Below are positions 44,843 through 55,491 of a DNA stretch of 64,000 nt, in pieces (position 1 is the stretch's first letter; each line of letters opens with the position of its first letter). The position numbers and the translations under genes were made by a program. Origin of the DNA: Paracoccus yibinensis (GTDB lineage Bacteria > Pseudomonadota > Alphaproteobacteria > Rhodobacterales > Rhodobacteraceae). The notes beneath the pieces were generated by a model. It was not told where the DNA came from, ran no database searches, and saw only the letters and a list, made by a program, of their open reading frames with translations. The DNA is taken from assembly GCF_030846195.1 (NCBI RefSeq), contig NZ_JAVCWH010000002.1, positions 434,001 through 498,000 on the forward strand, read 5' to 3'.

Positions 44843-45444
44843 TTGGCGGTCCTTTCGCGATGCTCGGCCTCGGTCAGGTGATAGCGGGGGCTGATGAATT
44901 CCTCGGCTCGGGTAATCCAGCCGCCCTTCCCGCCCGCCTTGCTGCGTGCATATTTGCGGCTGGCAGGGCGCTGATCGGCCAGGGCGTAGTAATAATTCCG
45001 CCGCGCGATCCCATAGGCATCGGCGAAATGCGCGGGCGCGGCAGTCGCCGCATCATGGGCGGCGGCAATGGTCTGCGGCCCGATCACGCCGTCGGCGGTC
45101 GCGGAAAAGCCCATGCGCGCGACCAGCCGTTGCAGGATCTTCACGGCATTGGCGCCCGCGTTGACATACATGTCGAAGACGCTGGCCTGCACCGCAGGCG
45201 GCAATTCCGACAGGCGCGGACGGCGGAAGTAATGTTCCACGAAAATCTGCTGCGCCTGGGCGCGGGTCAGCATCTTGACGTCGGTCGCATCGACCCGCCC
45301 GTCCTTGTTCAGATCCAGGCCAAGGGACTTCATCGTCCCGATGGTGACGCCATAGTTGGTGGCCCCGCCCGGATCGTCGGGATCGTTCACGTAACCGCCT
45401 TCCCGCGCGACGATCTGGGCCGCGACCTCTTCAACGCTTGGCAT
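44833..45444 (-). CDS. GH108 N-acetylmuramidase (endolysin) with EF-hand insertion
   Basis: Peptidoglycan hydrolase of the holin-associated muramidase family. The GH108 motif IVAREGGYVNDPDDPGGATN (catalytic Glu15) and YGVTIGTM open the protein. A perfect 12-residue EF-hand/dockerin-like calcium loop follows (DLNKDGRVDATD, residues 44-55). DMYVNAGANAVKILQ and GVIGPQTIAAAH are the C-terminal GH108/peptidoglycan-binding blocks. 203 aa; no signal peptide, so export depends on the holin. Transcribed with the holin from a promoter region carrying a CtrA box. This fits a gene-transfer-agent lysis gene; a prophage relic is the alternative. Confidence 0.88.
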   Translation of the reverse strand: MPSVEEVAAQIVAREGGYVNDPDDPGGATNYGVTIGTMKSLGLDLNKDGRVDATDVKMLTRAQAQQIFVEHYFRRPRLSELPPAVQASVFDMYVNAGANAVKILQRLVARMGFSATADGVIGPQTIAAAHDAATAAPAHFADAYGIARRNYYYALADQRPASRKYARSKAGGKGGWITRAEEFISPRYHLTEAEHRERTAKWA

Positions 45445-45491
45445 GGAAAACCCCCGTCCTGCACATGAGGCACAAGGGTGACGAGGCTGCG

Positions 45492-45506
45492 TTAACGGGT
45501 TGTTAA
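45492..45506. promoter_or_regulatory. Perfect CtrA binding site upstream of endolysin-holin
   Basis: TTAACGGGTTGTTAA matches the CtrA consensus TTAA-N7-TTAA exactly, with the preferred C after the second half-site, and the flanks make GTTAAC on both sides. It lies 48-62 bases upstream of the endolysin ATG on the minus strand, in the 76-base gap after pncC. It is the only perfect full site I found in the window. CtrA control of gene transfer agent lysis genes is established in Rhodobacter capsulatus. Confidence 0.75.
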
Positions 45507-45520
45507 CCAGCCGTGCGTTG

Positions 45521-45991
45521 CTAGCCCCGCAGGGCGTCCAGCAGCATCTGCAGGGCATGGTCCACGGTCGCGGCGCGCACCTGGCGGCGTCCGATGGCAC
45601 CGAATTCGACCGTTTCGGTTCGGGTGCCGAAAGGCTGGGCAATGCCGAAGCAGACACGGCCTTCGGGCTTGTGCTCGGACCCGCCGGGACCGGCGATGCC
45701 GGTCACCGACACGGCAATGCCCGCCTGCGACAGGCGCAGCGCGCCGGATGCCATTTCGGCCGCCACTTCCTCGCTAACGGCGCCATGTGTCTCCAACGTT
45801 GCGGCGCGCACGCCCAGCATCTGCTGCTTGGCGGCGTTGGAATAGGTGACGAAGCCCCGGTCCACGGCGTCGGACGATCCCGGCACCTCGGTCAGGGCGC
45901 CTGCGATCAGCCCGCCCGTGCAGCTTTCGGCGGTGGCGATCATCACGCCGCGCGCGCGGGCGGCGTCAAGGATATCGGCGGCAAGGCTCAC
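45521..45991 (-). CDS. pncC: Nicotinamide-nucleotide amidohydrolase (CinA C-terminal domain family)
   Basis: Deamidates nicotinamide mononucleotide to nicotinic acid mononucleotide for NAD recycling. It is the stand-alone CinA C-terminal domain: ATAESCTGGLIAGALTEVPG, FVTYSNAAKQQMLGV and VTGIAGPGGSEHKPEGRVCF. 156 aa from a GTG at 45991 overlapping the pgpA stop as GTGA. End of the purL-ispDF-pgpA-pncC run. Confidence 0.92.
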   Translation of the reverse strand: MSLAADILDAARARGVMIATAESCTGGLIAGALTEVPGSSDAVDRGFVTYSNAAKQQMLGVRAATLETHGAVSEEVAAEMASGALRLSQAGIAVSVTGIAGPGGSEHKPEGRVCFGIAQPFGTRTETVEFGAIGRRQVRAATVDHALQMLLDALRG

Positions 45992-46485
45992 AGCATCGGC
46001 TCCAGCACGGCATGGTAAAGGCCCGCCAGCGCGACGGACCCGATGCCCGCGAACAGCCCTGCCCACAGGTCGTCCATCATCACCCCCACGGCCCCGCCCT
46101 GTCGGTCGGCGCGGCCCACCAGCCAGGGCTTCCAGATGTCGAACAGGCGGAACAGCAGGAAGGGCACGACAAAGCCTGGCCAGGCGTCGAGGATCGAGAT
46201 CCCGTGGCGCCACAAGGGGATGACGGTGAAGGACATGGCGAGCCACTGACCCGCCACTTCGTCGATGACGATTTCCGAAGGGTCTTCGTCGGTGGTCATG
46301 CGCAGCGCCTGCGGCACGGCCCAGAAGCCGATCAGGGCGGCCAGCACAGCGCCCAGCGGGATCAGCAGCGCGCCCCCGGCCTGATAGATCAGGACGGCCA
46401 GCAGGACGGCAAAGGCCGATCCCCATGTGCCGGGACCGGGGCGCAGGCGGCCGATGCCGAAGACGGTGGTGATCATCGCGATCAT
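45988..46485 (-). CDS. pgpA: Phosphatidylglycerophosphatase A
   Basis: Inner-membrane phosphatase making phosphatidylglycerol. Family motifs FGIGRLRPGPGTWGSAF at the N-terminus, EIVIDEVAGQWLA (acidic active site), and MMDDLWAGLFAGIGS are clear, with four membrane helices. 165 aa from the ATG at 46485, 4 bases after the ispDF stop. Coupled at its own stop to pncC (GTGA). Confidence 0.94.
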   Translation of the reverse strand: MIAMITTVFGIGRLRPGPGTWGSAFAVLLAVLIYQAGGALLIPLGAVLAALIGFWAVPQALRMTTDEDPSEIVIDEVAGQWLAMSFTVIPLWRHGISILDAWPGFVVPFLLFRLFDIWKPWLVGRADRQGGAVGVMMDDLWAGLFAGIGSVALAGLYHAVLEPML

Positions 46486-46489
46486 CGCA

Positions 46490-47628
46490 TCACGCCTTCA
46501 GCAGCGCGGCGGTGGCGATGGCCGCGATGCCTTCGCGCCGCCCGGTGAAGCCCAGCCGTTCCGAGGTCGTGGCCTTGACGCTGATGCGGGCGGGGTCGAT
46601 GCCCATGATCTGGGCCAGGCGGGCCTGCATGGCGGCGGCGTGGGGGCCGATCTTCGGCGCCTCGCAGATCAGGGTGACGTCGGCGTTGCCGAAGGTGAAC
46701 CCCCGCTCGCGGGCCAGATCGGCCGCGTGGCGCAGGAAGATCGCGCTGTCCGCGCCTTTCCATAGTGGATCGCTGGGCGGGAAGTGACGGCCGATGTCGC
46801 CTTCGGCAAGCGCGCCATAGATCGCGTCGGTCAGGGCGTGCATCCCCACATCGGCGTCGGAATGGCCGACCAGCCCGGCCTCGTGCGCGATCTGCACGCC
46901 GCAGAGCCAGACATGGTCGCCCGGCCCGAAGGCGTGCACGTCGTAGCCGTTGCCAAGGCGAATATCCATCGCGGTCCCCAGAATGCGTTCGGCCCGCACG
47001 AAATCGGCGGGGAAGGTGATCTTCAGATTGTCCTCGGACCCCGGCGTGATCGCAACGGGGATCCCGGCCTTGAGGGCCAGTTCCACATCGTCGGCGGCGT
47101 TGTCGGGGTGGAGGCGGTGCGCCTTGGATATTTGGTCCAAGGCAAAGCCCTGCGGCGTTTGCGCACGAAACAAGCCGTCGCGGGGGGCGGTGGCGGTGAC
47201 GGTGTTGTCCGCCCCGCGCCACAAGGCATCGGTGACAGGCAGCGCCGGGGCGGCGGCAGGCGCGCCCGCTTGCAGCGCGTCGATCACGCCCTGGATCACC
47301 GCGTCGCTGACCAGGGGCCGCGCGCCATCGTGGATCAGGACATGGGTCGCCTGCCCTTCCAGCGCCTCAAGCCCCGCCATGACGCTGGCGGCGCGCGTGT
47401 CGCCGCCGGTCACGATGGTCACGCCGCCCGCGAAATGGCGCAGCGCGCGGGCCATGTCGTCGGGATGGACCACCAGCACCACGCGGTCGAAGCCCGCGAA
47501 GGCCTCCAGCGACCGGGCCAGCACGCTGCGGCCGCCCAGGTCGCGCCATTGCTTCGGCTCGCCCCCCGCGCGGGTGCCGCGACCGGCGGCGGTGACGATG
47601 GCGGCATAGCCCGAGGGCGCCCTGACCG

Positions 47629-47632
<4 letters not shown>
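46490..47632 (-). CDS. ispDF: Bifunctional IspD/IspF isoprenoid enzyme
   Basis: Two steps of the MEP pathway fused, as in many alphaproteobacteria: CDP-ME synthesis (IspD, residues about 1-225) and MECDP synthase (IspF, about 228-380). IspD motifs: [37 protein letters not shown]. IspF motifs: [12 protein letters not shown] with the metal His/Asp, [30 protein letters not shown]. 380 aa is normal. Codons for ALDQISKA (47126-47147) coincide with a 22-base intergenic repeat and include the rare ATA. Overlaps purL by ATGA. Confidence 0.96.
47126..47147. repeat. Copy of the GGATATTTGG repeat inside ispDF
   Basis: On the plus strand this block begins GGATATTTGG and ends CCAAGGCAAAG, identical to 35184-35205 except for one A/T change between the halves. 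It lies within the IspD coding part and is translated from the other strand. A 21-of-22 match is far beyond chance in 64 kb. Confidence 0.65.
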
Positions 47633-49809
<2,177 letters not shown>

Positions 49810-49904
49810 CGTGGTGCCTTCCTGCCGGGGTGGATCAGGGCGCCTTTTATGGCCAGACGACGCGCATGGAAAGGGCCGCCCGCAACCCGCAAAAAGCCGC
49901 GGCC

Positions 49905-49933
49905 AAAAAAAAGAGCCGGGCACGAGGCCCGGC
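49905..49933 (-). terminator. Strong rho-independent terminator between LysR gene and purL
   Basis: GCCGGGC/GCCCGGC stem with a 5-base loop followed by TC and T8 on the minus strand. It insulates purL from the LysR gene and would end the small-RNA candidate. It is the longest T-run terminator in the window. Confidence 0.88.
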
Positions 49934-49990
49934 CTAAGTCCAACAGGGAGGTAGAAGGTGATGAGCGATTAAGCCAACCATCGCCTTCGA
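49905..49990 (-). ncRNA. Candidate trans-acting small RNA with anti-SD motif
   Basis: Minus-strand transcript of about 85 nt suggested by three elements. Upstream, TTGAAT (50024-50019) and an AT-rich -10 at 50003-49998 make a plausible promoter. The body has a small stem GCGAT/ATCGC and then a single-stranded C-rich tract CTACCTCCCT, complementary to a Shine-Dalgarno sequence. It ends in a 7-bp hairpin GCCGGGC/GCCCGGC (49933-49915) and eight T residues (49912-49905). No ORF is present. It may also be the 3' end of the LysR transcript, whose stop lies 126 bases upstream. Confidence 0.5.
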
Positions 49991-50115
49991 CGCTTGATTT
50001 ATGAGCAGGTTATTAACGATTCAAGACCAATGAACCTGACCAGACGGCATAGCGGCCATGCAGTTGCGGAATGGCTACACGCGAAAGTTGCAGAATTGCG
50101 CCAGCTTCTGCGACT

Positions 50116-51039
50116 TTAGTCGTTGCCCATCGCCTCTGACAGCAAGGCTTCGCTTTGGCGGCGGCGGAACGCCTGGATTTCCTCCAGCACGAAATCGCGG
50201 AAAACGGCAACCCGGCGGGTTTGGCGCAATTCCTCGGGATAGGCCAGGAAGACCGGCACCTCGCCGGATTCGATGTTGGGCAGGACGCGGATCAGACGCG
50301 CATGGTCGGCGGTCAGGTAATCGGGCAGCACGCCGATGCCCAGGTTTGCCAGCACGGCCTGCAGGACGCCGAAATAGTTGTTCACCGTCAGCGTGGACCC
50401 GATGTTTTGAGCCATGATTTCCTGCACCAGTCGCGCGCCCGCCGCCACCTGGGGCTGGTCGGGCCGCTGGCAGATCAGGCGATAAGGGGACAGATCGGCC
50501 ATGGTTTCGGGCACGCCGGCCTTGTCCAGGTATTCCTGCGTCGCATAAAGCCGCATCCGCACGGACAGCAGGCGGCGCCGGATCAGGTCGGACTGGCTGG
50601 GTTCCTTCATGCGGATCGCCACGTCGGCTTCGCGCATGGGCAGGTCCAGCACCCGTTCCTCGAGCATGAGGTCGATCTTGAGGTCGGGATACTTGTCGTA
50701 AAGCTTGACCAGCTTGGGGGCCAGCCACAGCGTGCCGAAGCCCACGGTAGCCGTCACCTTCAACTCGCCGAAGACATGCTCCTCGCTGTCGCGGATCCGG
50801 GCCGATGCGGTGTCCAGCTTGCGCGCCATCGAGGATGTCGCCTCGAACAGCAGTTCCCCTTGTTCGGTCAGAATCAGCCCCCGTGCATGGCGGTGGAACA
50901 GGGTTGTCCCAAGTGATTCTTCCAAGGCACGAATCTGCCGGCTGACCGCCGATTGCGACAGGTGCAGCGTATCGCCGGCATGGGTCAGGCTGCCGGCATC
51001 GGCAACGGCGTGGAATATTCTAAGCTTGTCCCAGTCCAT
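50116..51039 (-). CDS. LysR-family transcriptional regulator
   Basis: 307 aa DNA-binding regulator: helix-turn-helix at residues about 18-40 (GSLTHAGDTLHLSQSAVSRQ) and a periplasmic-binding-protein-like effector domain (about 90-295). ATG 51039 (MDWDKLRIFHAVADAG) with GCAGGA 10 bases upstream. It diverges from the indolepyruvate ferredoxin oxidoreductase gene across 151 bases, the usual geometry for a LysR protein controlling its neighbour, and so may respond to an aromatic amino acid or keto acid. The inducer is not known. Confidence 0.9.
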   Translation of the reverse strand: MDWDKLRIFHAVADAGSLTHAGDTLHLSQSAVSRQIRALEESLGTTLFHRHARGLILTEQGELLFEATSSMARKLDTASARIRDSEEHVFGELKVTATVGFGTLWLAPKLVKLYDKYPDLKIDLMLEERVLDLPMREADVAIRMKEPSQSDLIRRRLLSVRMRLYATQEYLDKAGVPETMADLSPYRLICQRPDQPQVAAGARLVQEIMAQNIGSTLTVNNYFGVLQAVLANLGIGVLPDYLTADHARLIRVLPNIESGEVPVFLAYPEELRQTRRVAVFRDFVLEEIQAFRRRQSEALLSEAMGND

Positions 51040-51190
51040 GCTGTTACAATCCTGCCGCAACTGCCATGCAATTTTTGCAGACCTAACGTGAATGCAGCTT
51101 TCCGGCAAGCGAAAGCCGCACACGCAGTTTTTCCTTCGTCGGTCAGCAAAGCTGACCTATAATACCCCTCAAGGCGGAGGAGACCACAGA

Positions 51191-54100
51191 ATGAGCAAGC
51201 AGGAATTTTCGCTAGCCGACCGGTTCGACCTGACCAAGCCGCAGGTGCTGCTGAACGGCACGCAGGCCTTGGTGCGGCTGATGCTGATGCAGGCGGCGCG
51301 CGACAAGGCAGCGGGGCTGAACACGGCGGGGTTCGTGACAGGTTATCGCGGATCGCCGCTGGGGGGCGTCGATCTGGCGATGATGCGCGAAGGCAAGCGG
51401 CTGGGGGAACAGAACATCCTGTTCCAGCCCGGCCTGAACGAGGATCTGGCCGCCACCGCCATCTGGGGCAGCCAGCAAGCGGAACTGCGCGGCGAGGGCA
51501 AATACGACGGCGTCTTTGCGTTGTGGTATGGCAAGGGACCGGGCGTGGACCGTTCGGGCGACGTGATGCGGCACGCCAACATGGCGGGCACGTCCCCGCA
51601 TGGCGGCGTGGTGATGGCCATGGGCGACGACCACACCGGCGAAAGCAGTTCCGTGCTGCACCAGTCCGACTGGGCGATGATCGACCGCTATATCCCGGTG
51701 CTGTCGCCTGCAGGCGTGCAGGAGATTCTGGATTACGGGCTGTATGCCTTCGCCTTGTCGCGCTTCGCGGGGGTCTGGACCGGCCTCAAGACCATGAAGG
51801 ACACGGTCGAGGCGACCTCGGTCGTCAATGGCGATCCGTTCCGGCTGTCCTTCGTCACGCCCGACTTCACCATGCCCGAGGGCGGGCTGAACATCCGCCT
51901 GCACGACACGCCCGTCGCCTCGGAAGCGCGGATGATCGACTACAAGCGTTGGGCGGCCGAGGCGTTCAGCCGCGCCAACAAGATCGACCACAAGGTCTGG
52001 GGCAAGCCCGGCGCCAAGATCGGCTTTGTCGCGGCGGGCAAGAACTGGCTGGATCTGGTGCACGCGCTGTCGCTTCTGGGCATCGACGAATCCGAGGCCG
52101 AGCGGCTGGGCCTGTCCACCTACAAGGTCGGGCAGACCTGGCCCCTGGACATGAAGTCCTTCCAGGAATGGTCCGAGAACCTCGAACTGATCGTCTGCGT
52201 CGAGGAAAAGCGCAAGCTGATCGAGGTGCAGCTGAAGGAGGCGATCTTCGACAACCGGCACGGCCGCCGCGTCCACGGCTGGAAGCACGACCGCACCGGG
52301 GCCGAACTGTTCCCGACCCGCTATGCGCTGGACCCCGTGATGATCGCCCAGAAGATCGGCGAAATCCTGATCGAGGAAGGTCGGGGCACCGACCACATCA
52401 AGGCCGGGCTGACCCGCCTGTCCGAAGTGCGCCGCGCCGACAACGCGCCGGAAATCGCCACGCGGACCCCGTGGTTCTGCTCGGGCTGCCCGCACAACAC
52501 CTCGACCAAACTGCCCCAGGGCAGCCGCGCCTACGCGGGCATCGGCTGTCACTACATGGTGCAGTGGATGGACCGCGAAACCACCGGCTTCACCCATATG
52601 GGCGGCGAGGGCGTGAACTGGGTGGGCGAGGCGCCGTTCTCGAACCGCAAGCACGTCTTCCAGAACCTGGGCGACGGCACCTACAACCACTCGGGGTCGC
52701 TGGCGATCCGCGCGGCCATCGCGGCGGGCACGACCATCACCTACAAGATCCTGTTCAACGACGCGGTCGCCATGACCGGCGGGCAGCCCAACGAAGGCGA
52801 CCTGAGCGCCCATCAGATCGCCGAGGAACTGGTCGCCATGGGCGTCAAGCCCCTGGTCGTCGTCTATGATGAAAAGGAACAGATCGACCGCAAGCAGTTC
52901 CCCGCCGGGCTGCGCTTCGAGGAACGGTCGGAACTGATGGCCGTCCAGCGCGAACTGGCCGAGACGGCTGGCGTCAGCGCGATCCTTTATATCCAGACCT
53001 GCGCGGCCGAAAAACGCCGTCGCCGCAAGAAGGGCCAGTTCCCCGACCCCGACCGCCGCGTCTGGATCAACCCCGAGGTCTGCGAGGGCTGCGGCGATTG
53101 CGGCGTGCAGTCGAACTGCGTATCCATCGTGCCGCTGGACACCGAACTGGGCCGCAAGCGCCAGATCGACCAGTCGTCGTGCAACAAGGATTTCTCCTGC
53201 CTCAAGGGCTTCTGCCCCAGCTTCGTCACCGTGGAAGGCGGCAAGCTAAGAAAGCCCAAGGCTGAATCCTTCGACATCCCCGACCTGCCCTCCCCCGCCC
53301 TGCCCGCGATCAACGGCACCCACAATGTCGTCATCACCGGCGTCGGCGGTACCGGCGTCGTGACCATCGGCGCGGTGCTGGCCCAGGCTGCCCATATCGA
53401 CGGCAAGGGCGCCGGCATGATGGAGATGGCGGGCCTGGCCCAGAAGGGCGGCGCGGTCCATATCCACCTGCGCCTGGCCAACCGCCCCGAAGACATCAGC
53501 GCCATCCGCGTCGCCGTGGGCGAGGCCGACTGCATCATCGGCGGCGATCTGGTCGTCACCGCAGGCGCCAAGACCATCGGGCTGATGACCACCGGCCGCA
53601 CCGGCGCGGTTGTCAATGACCACGAGATCGTCACCGGCGATTTTACCCGCCTGCGCGACTTCCGCGTGCCCTCGGACCAGTTGAAGGTTTCGCTTCAGGC
53701 GCGGCTGCGCGATGGGGTGGCCTTCTTCGATGCCAACGACCTGGCGCTTCGGATGCTGGGCGATTCGATCTATTCCAACATGCTGGTGCTGGGCGCGGCC
53801 TGGCAGCAGGGGCTGATCCCCCTGACACTGGACGCGATCATGCAGGCGATCGAGTTGAACGGCGCCAAGGTCGCGGAAAACCAGCGCGCCTTCCAGATCG
53901 GCCGCTGGGCCATGGCCTTCCCCGACCAGACCCGCAGGCCTGCCGAGGTGACGCAGCTTCCCCCCGACCCCATCGCCTATCGCGAGGCGCGGCTGGTCGG
54001 ATACCAGGGGCAGCGGCTGGCAAAACGCTTTCGCAAGCTGGTCGATGCGGCCCCTGCCCCCCTGCGCGAAAGCGTCGCGCGCGGGTATTACAAGCTTCTC

Positions 54101-54580
54101 GCCTACAAGGACGAATACGAGGTCGCGCGCCTGCACCTGACCACCGCCGAACAGATCGCGCAGCAATGGGACGGGGACAGGAAGCTGACCCTGCACCTTG
54201 CCCCGCCGATCCTGGGCGGCAAGAACGCCGAGGGCCGCCCGAAGAAACGCGAATACGGCGAATGGATGCTGCGCAGCTTCAAGGTGCTGGCGCGCCTGAA
54301 ATTCCTGCGCGGCACGCCTTTCGATCCCTTCGGCTATGCCGCCGAACGCCGCCGGGAACGCGCGGCCATTCGCGAATACGAGGCGGACATGCGCGAGGTG
54401 CTGGCAAAGGTGACGGACGCCACCATGCCCATCGCCATCGAACTGGCCGAACTGCCCTTGACCGTGCGCGGCTTCGGCCCCGTGAAGGAAAAGGCCGAGC
54501 AGGCTGCGGCCCTGCGCCGGACGGAACTGCTGGCGCAGTTCCGCAGCGGGCAGGCGCCCCTGCAGCAGGCGGCCGAATGA
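51191..54580 (+). CDS. Indolepyruvate ferredoxin oxidoreductase, fused alpha-gamma form
   Basis: Oxidatively decarboxylates aryl pyruvates (indolepyruvate, phenylpyruvate) to aryl-CoA with ferredoxin as acceptor. 1129 aa covers: pyrimidine-binding domain (TGYRGSPLGGVDLAMM), TPP/Mg domain (FCSGCPHNTSTKLPQG, GDGTYNHSGSLAIRAAI), a ferredoxin-like segment with CEGCGDCGVQSNC, and the gamma domain GVGGTGVVTIGAVLAQAA with EMAGLAQKGGAVHIH. The strong GGCGGAGGAG site supports ATG 51191. This oxygen-tolerant fused form is common in aerobic alphaproteobacteria for aromatic amino acid breakdown. A divergent LysR gene probably regulates it. Confidence 0.94.
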   Translation: MSKQEFSLADRFDLTKPQVLLNGTQALVRLMLMQAARDKAAGLNTAGFVTGYRGSPLGGVDLAMMREGKRLGEQNILFQPGLNEDLAATAIWGSQQAELRGEGKYDGVFALWYGKGPGVDRSGDVMRHANMAGTSPHGGVVMAMGDDHTGESSSVLHQSDWAMIDRYIPVLSPAGVQEILDYGLYAFALSRFAGVWTGLKTMKDTVEATSVVNGDPFRLSFVTPDFTMPEGGLNIRLHDTPVASEARMIDYKRWAAEAFSRANKIDHKVWGKPGAKIGFVAAGKNWLDLVHALSLLGIDESEAERLGLSTYKVGQTWPLDMKSFQEWSENLELIVCVEEKRKLIEVQLKEAIFDNRHGRRVHGWKHDRTGAELFPTRYALDPVMIAQKIGEILIEEGRGTDHIKAGLTRLSEVRRADNAPEIATRTPWFCSGCPHNTSTKLPQGSRAYAGIGCHYMVQWMDRETTGFTHMGGEGVNWVGEAPFSNRKHVFQNLGDGTYNHSGSLAIRAAIAAGTTITYKILFNDAVAMTGGQPNEGDLSAHQIAEELVAMGVKPLVVVYDEKEQIDRKQFPAGLRFEERSELMAVQRELAETAGVSAILYIQTCAAEKRRRRKKGQFPDPDRRVWINPEVCEGCGDCGVQSNCVSIVPLDTELGRKRQIDQSSCNKDFSCLKGFCPSFVTVEGGKLRKPKAESFDIPDLPSPALPAINGTHNVVITGVGGTGVVTIGAVLAQAAHIDGKGAGMMEMAGLAQKGGAVHIHLRLANRPEDISAIRVAVGEADCIIGGDLVVTAGAKTIGLMTTGRTGAVVNDHEIVTGDFTRLRDFRVPSDQLKVSLQARLRDGVAFFDANDLALRMLGDSIYSNMLVLGAAWQQGLIPLTLDAIMQAIELNGAKVAENQRAFQIGRWAMAFPDQTRRPAEVTQLPPDPIAYREARLVGYQGQRLAKRFRKLVDAAPAPLRESVARGYYKLLAYKDEYEVARLHLTTAEQIAQQWDGDRKLTLHLAPPILGGKNAEGRPKKREYGEWMLRSFKVLARLKFLRGTPFDPFGYAAERRRERAAIREYEADMREVLAKVTDATMPIAIELAELPLTVRGFGPVKEKAEQAAALRRTELLAQFRSGQAPLQQAAE

Positions 54581-54668
54581 CCACCTTTCGGTGACCACCT
54601 GATCTAAGTCATTTCCAAGGCCCGCGATGCGTCCTAAAAGGCGCATCGCGGCGGACAAGGATGACATC

Positions 54669-55481
54669 ATGGCAGTAGGCGTTTTCGATTCGGGTCTTGG
54701 CGGGCTGACGGTCCATCAGGCCATCGCCGCGCGTCTTCCCGACCTGCCGCTGGTCTATCTGGGCGACAACAAGCACACCCCCTATGGCGTCCGCGATGCC
54801 GAGGATATCTTCAACCTGACCTGCGCGGGCGTCGAACGGCTGTGGCAGGAAGGCTGCGACCTGGTGATCCTGGCCTGCAACACCGCAAGCGCCGCCGCGC
54901 TGAAGCGGATGCAGGAAACCTGGCTGCCCGCCGACAAGCGCGTCCTGGGGGTCTTCGTCCCCATGATCGAGGCACTGACCGAACGCCGCTGGGGCGACAA
55001 TTCGCCGCCCCGCGAGGTCGCGGTCAAGCATGTTGCCCTGTTCGCCACCCCCGCCACGGTGGCCAGCCGCGCCTTTCAGCGGGAACTGGCCTTCCGCGCC
55101 GTGGGCGTCGATGTCGAGGCGCAACCCTGCGGCGGCGTGGTCGATGCTATTGAAATGGGCGACGAAATCCTGGCCGAGGCGCTTGTGGCATCCCATGTCG
55201 AGGCGCTGCTGCGCCGGATGCCCCACCCCGAGGCCGCCGTCCTGGGATGCACCCATTATCCGCTGGTGGAAGCGGCATTCCAGAAGGCGCTTGGCCCGAA
55301 TGTCAAGGTTTTCAGCCAGGCAGGACTGGTGGCGGAAAGCCTGGCTGACTATTTGCAGCGCAGGCCCGAATTCCTGGGATCGGGCACGGAATCGAAGAAC
55401 CTGACGACGGGGGATCCGGTGCGGGTGTCCAGCAAGGCCACCCAGTTCCTGCGCCGCCCCATCCGGTTCGAGGCAGCATGA
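54669..55481 (+). CDS. murI: Glutamate racemase
   Basis: Makes D-glutamate for peptidoglycan. Two catalytic cysteines are present: [10 protein letters not shown] and [22 protein letters not shown] and DNKHTPYG bind substrate. 270 aa from ATG 54669 with AAGGA 7 bases upstream. A leader of 14 codons from 54627 is unlikely to be translated. The stop lies 10 bases before the ccmE start, so the two are probably co-transcribed though functionally unrelated. Confidence 0.95.
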   Translation: MAVGVFDSGLGGLTVHQAIAARLPDLPLVYLGDNKHTPYGVRDAEDIFNLTCAGVERLWQEGCDLVILACNTASAAALKRMQETWLPADKRVLGVFVPMIEALTERRWGDNSPPREVAVKHVALFATPATVASRAFQRELAFRAVGVDVEAQPCGGVVDAIEMGDEILAEALVASHVEALLRRMPHPEAAVLGCTHYPLVEAAFQKALGPNVKVFSQAGLVAESLADYLQRRPEFLGSGTESKNLTTGDPVRVSSKATQFLRRPIRFEAA

Positions 55482-55491
55482 GGTTGACGCC

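Noticed and set aside
44318..45444. Endolysin-holin pair as a prophage
   Set aside because: No capsid, tail, terminase, integrase or att-like repeats in the flanks; neighbours are housekeeping genes. Kept as a stand-alone lysis unit.
50012..50024. TTAA near 50014 as a CtrA site
   Set aside because: TTAA is present but the second half-site after seven bases is AGAC, so it fails the consensus.
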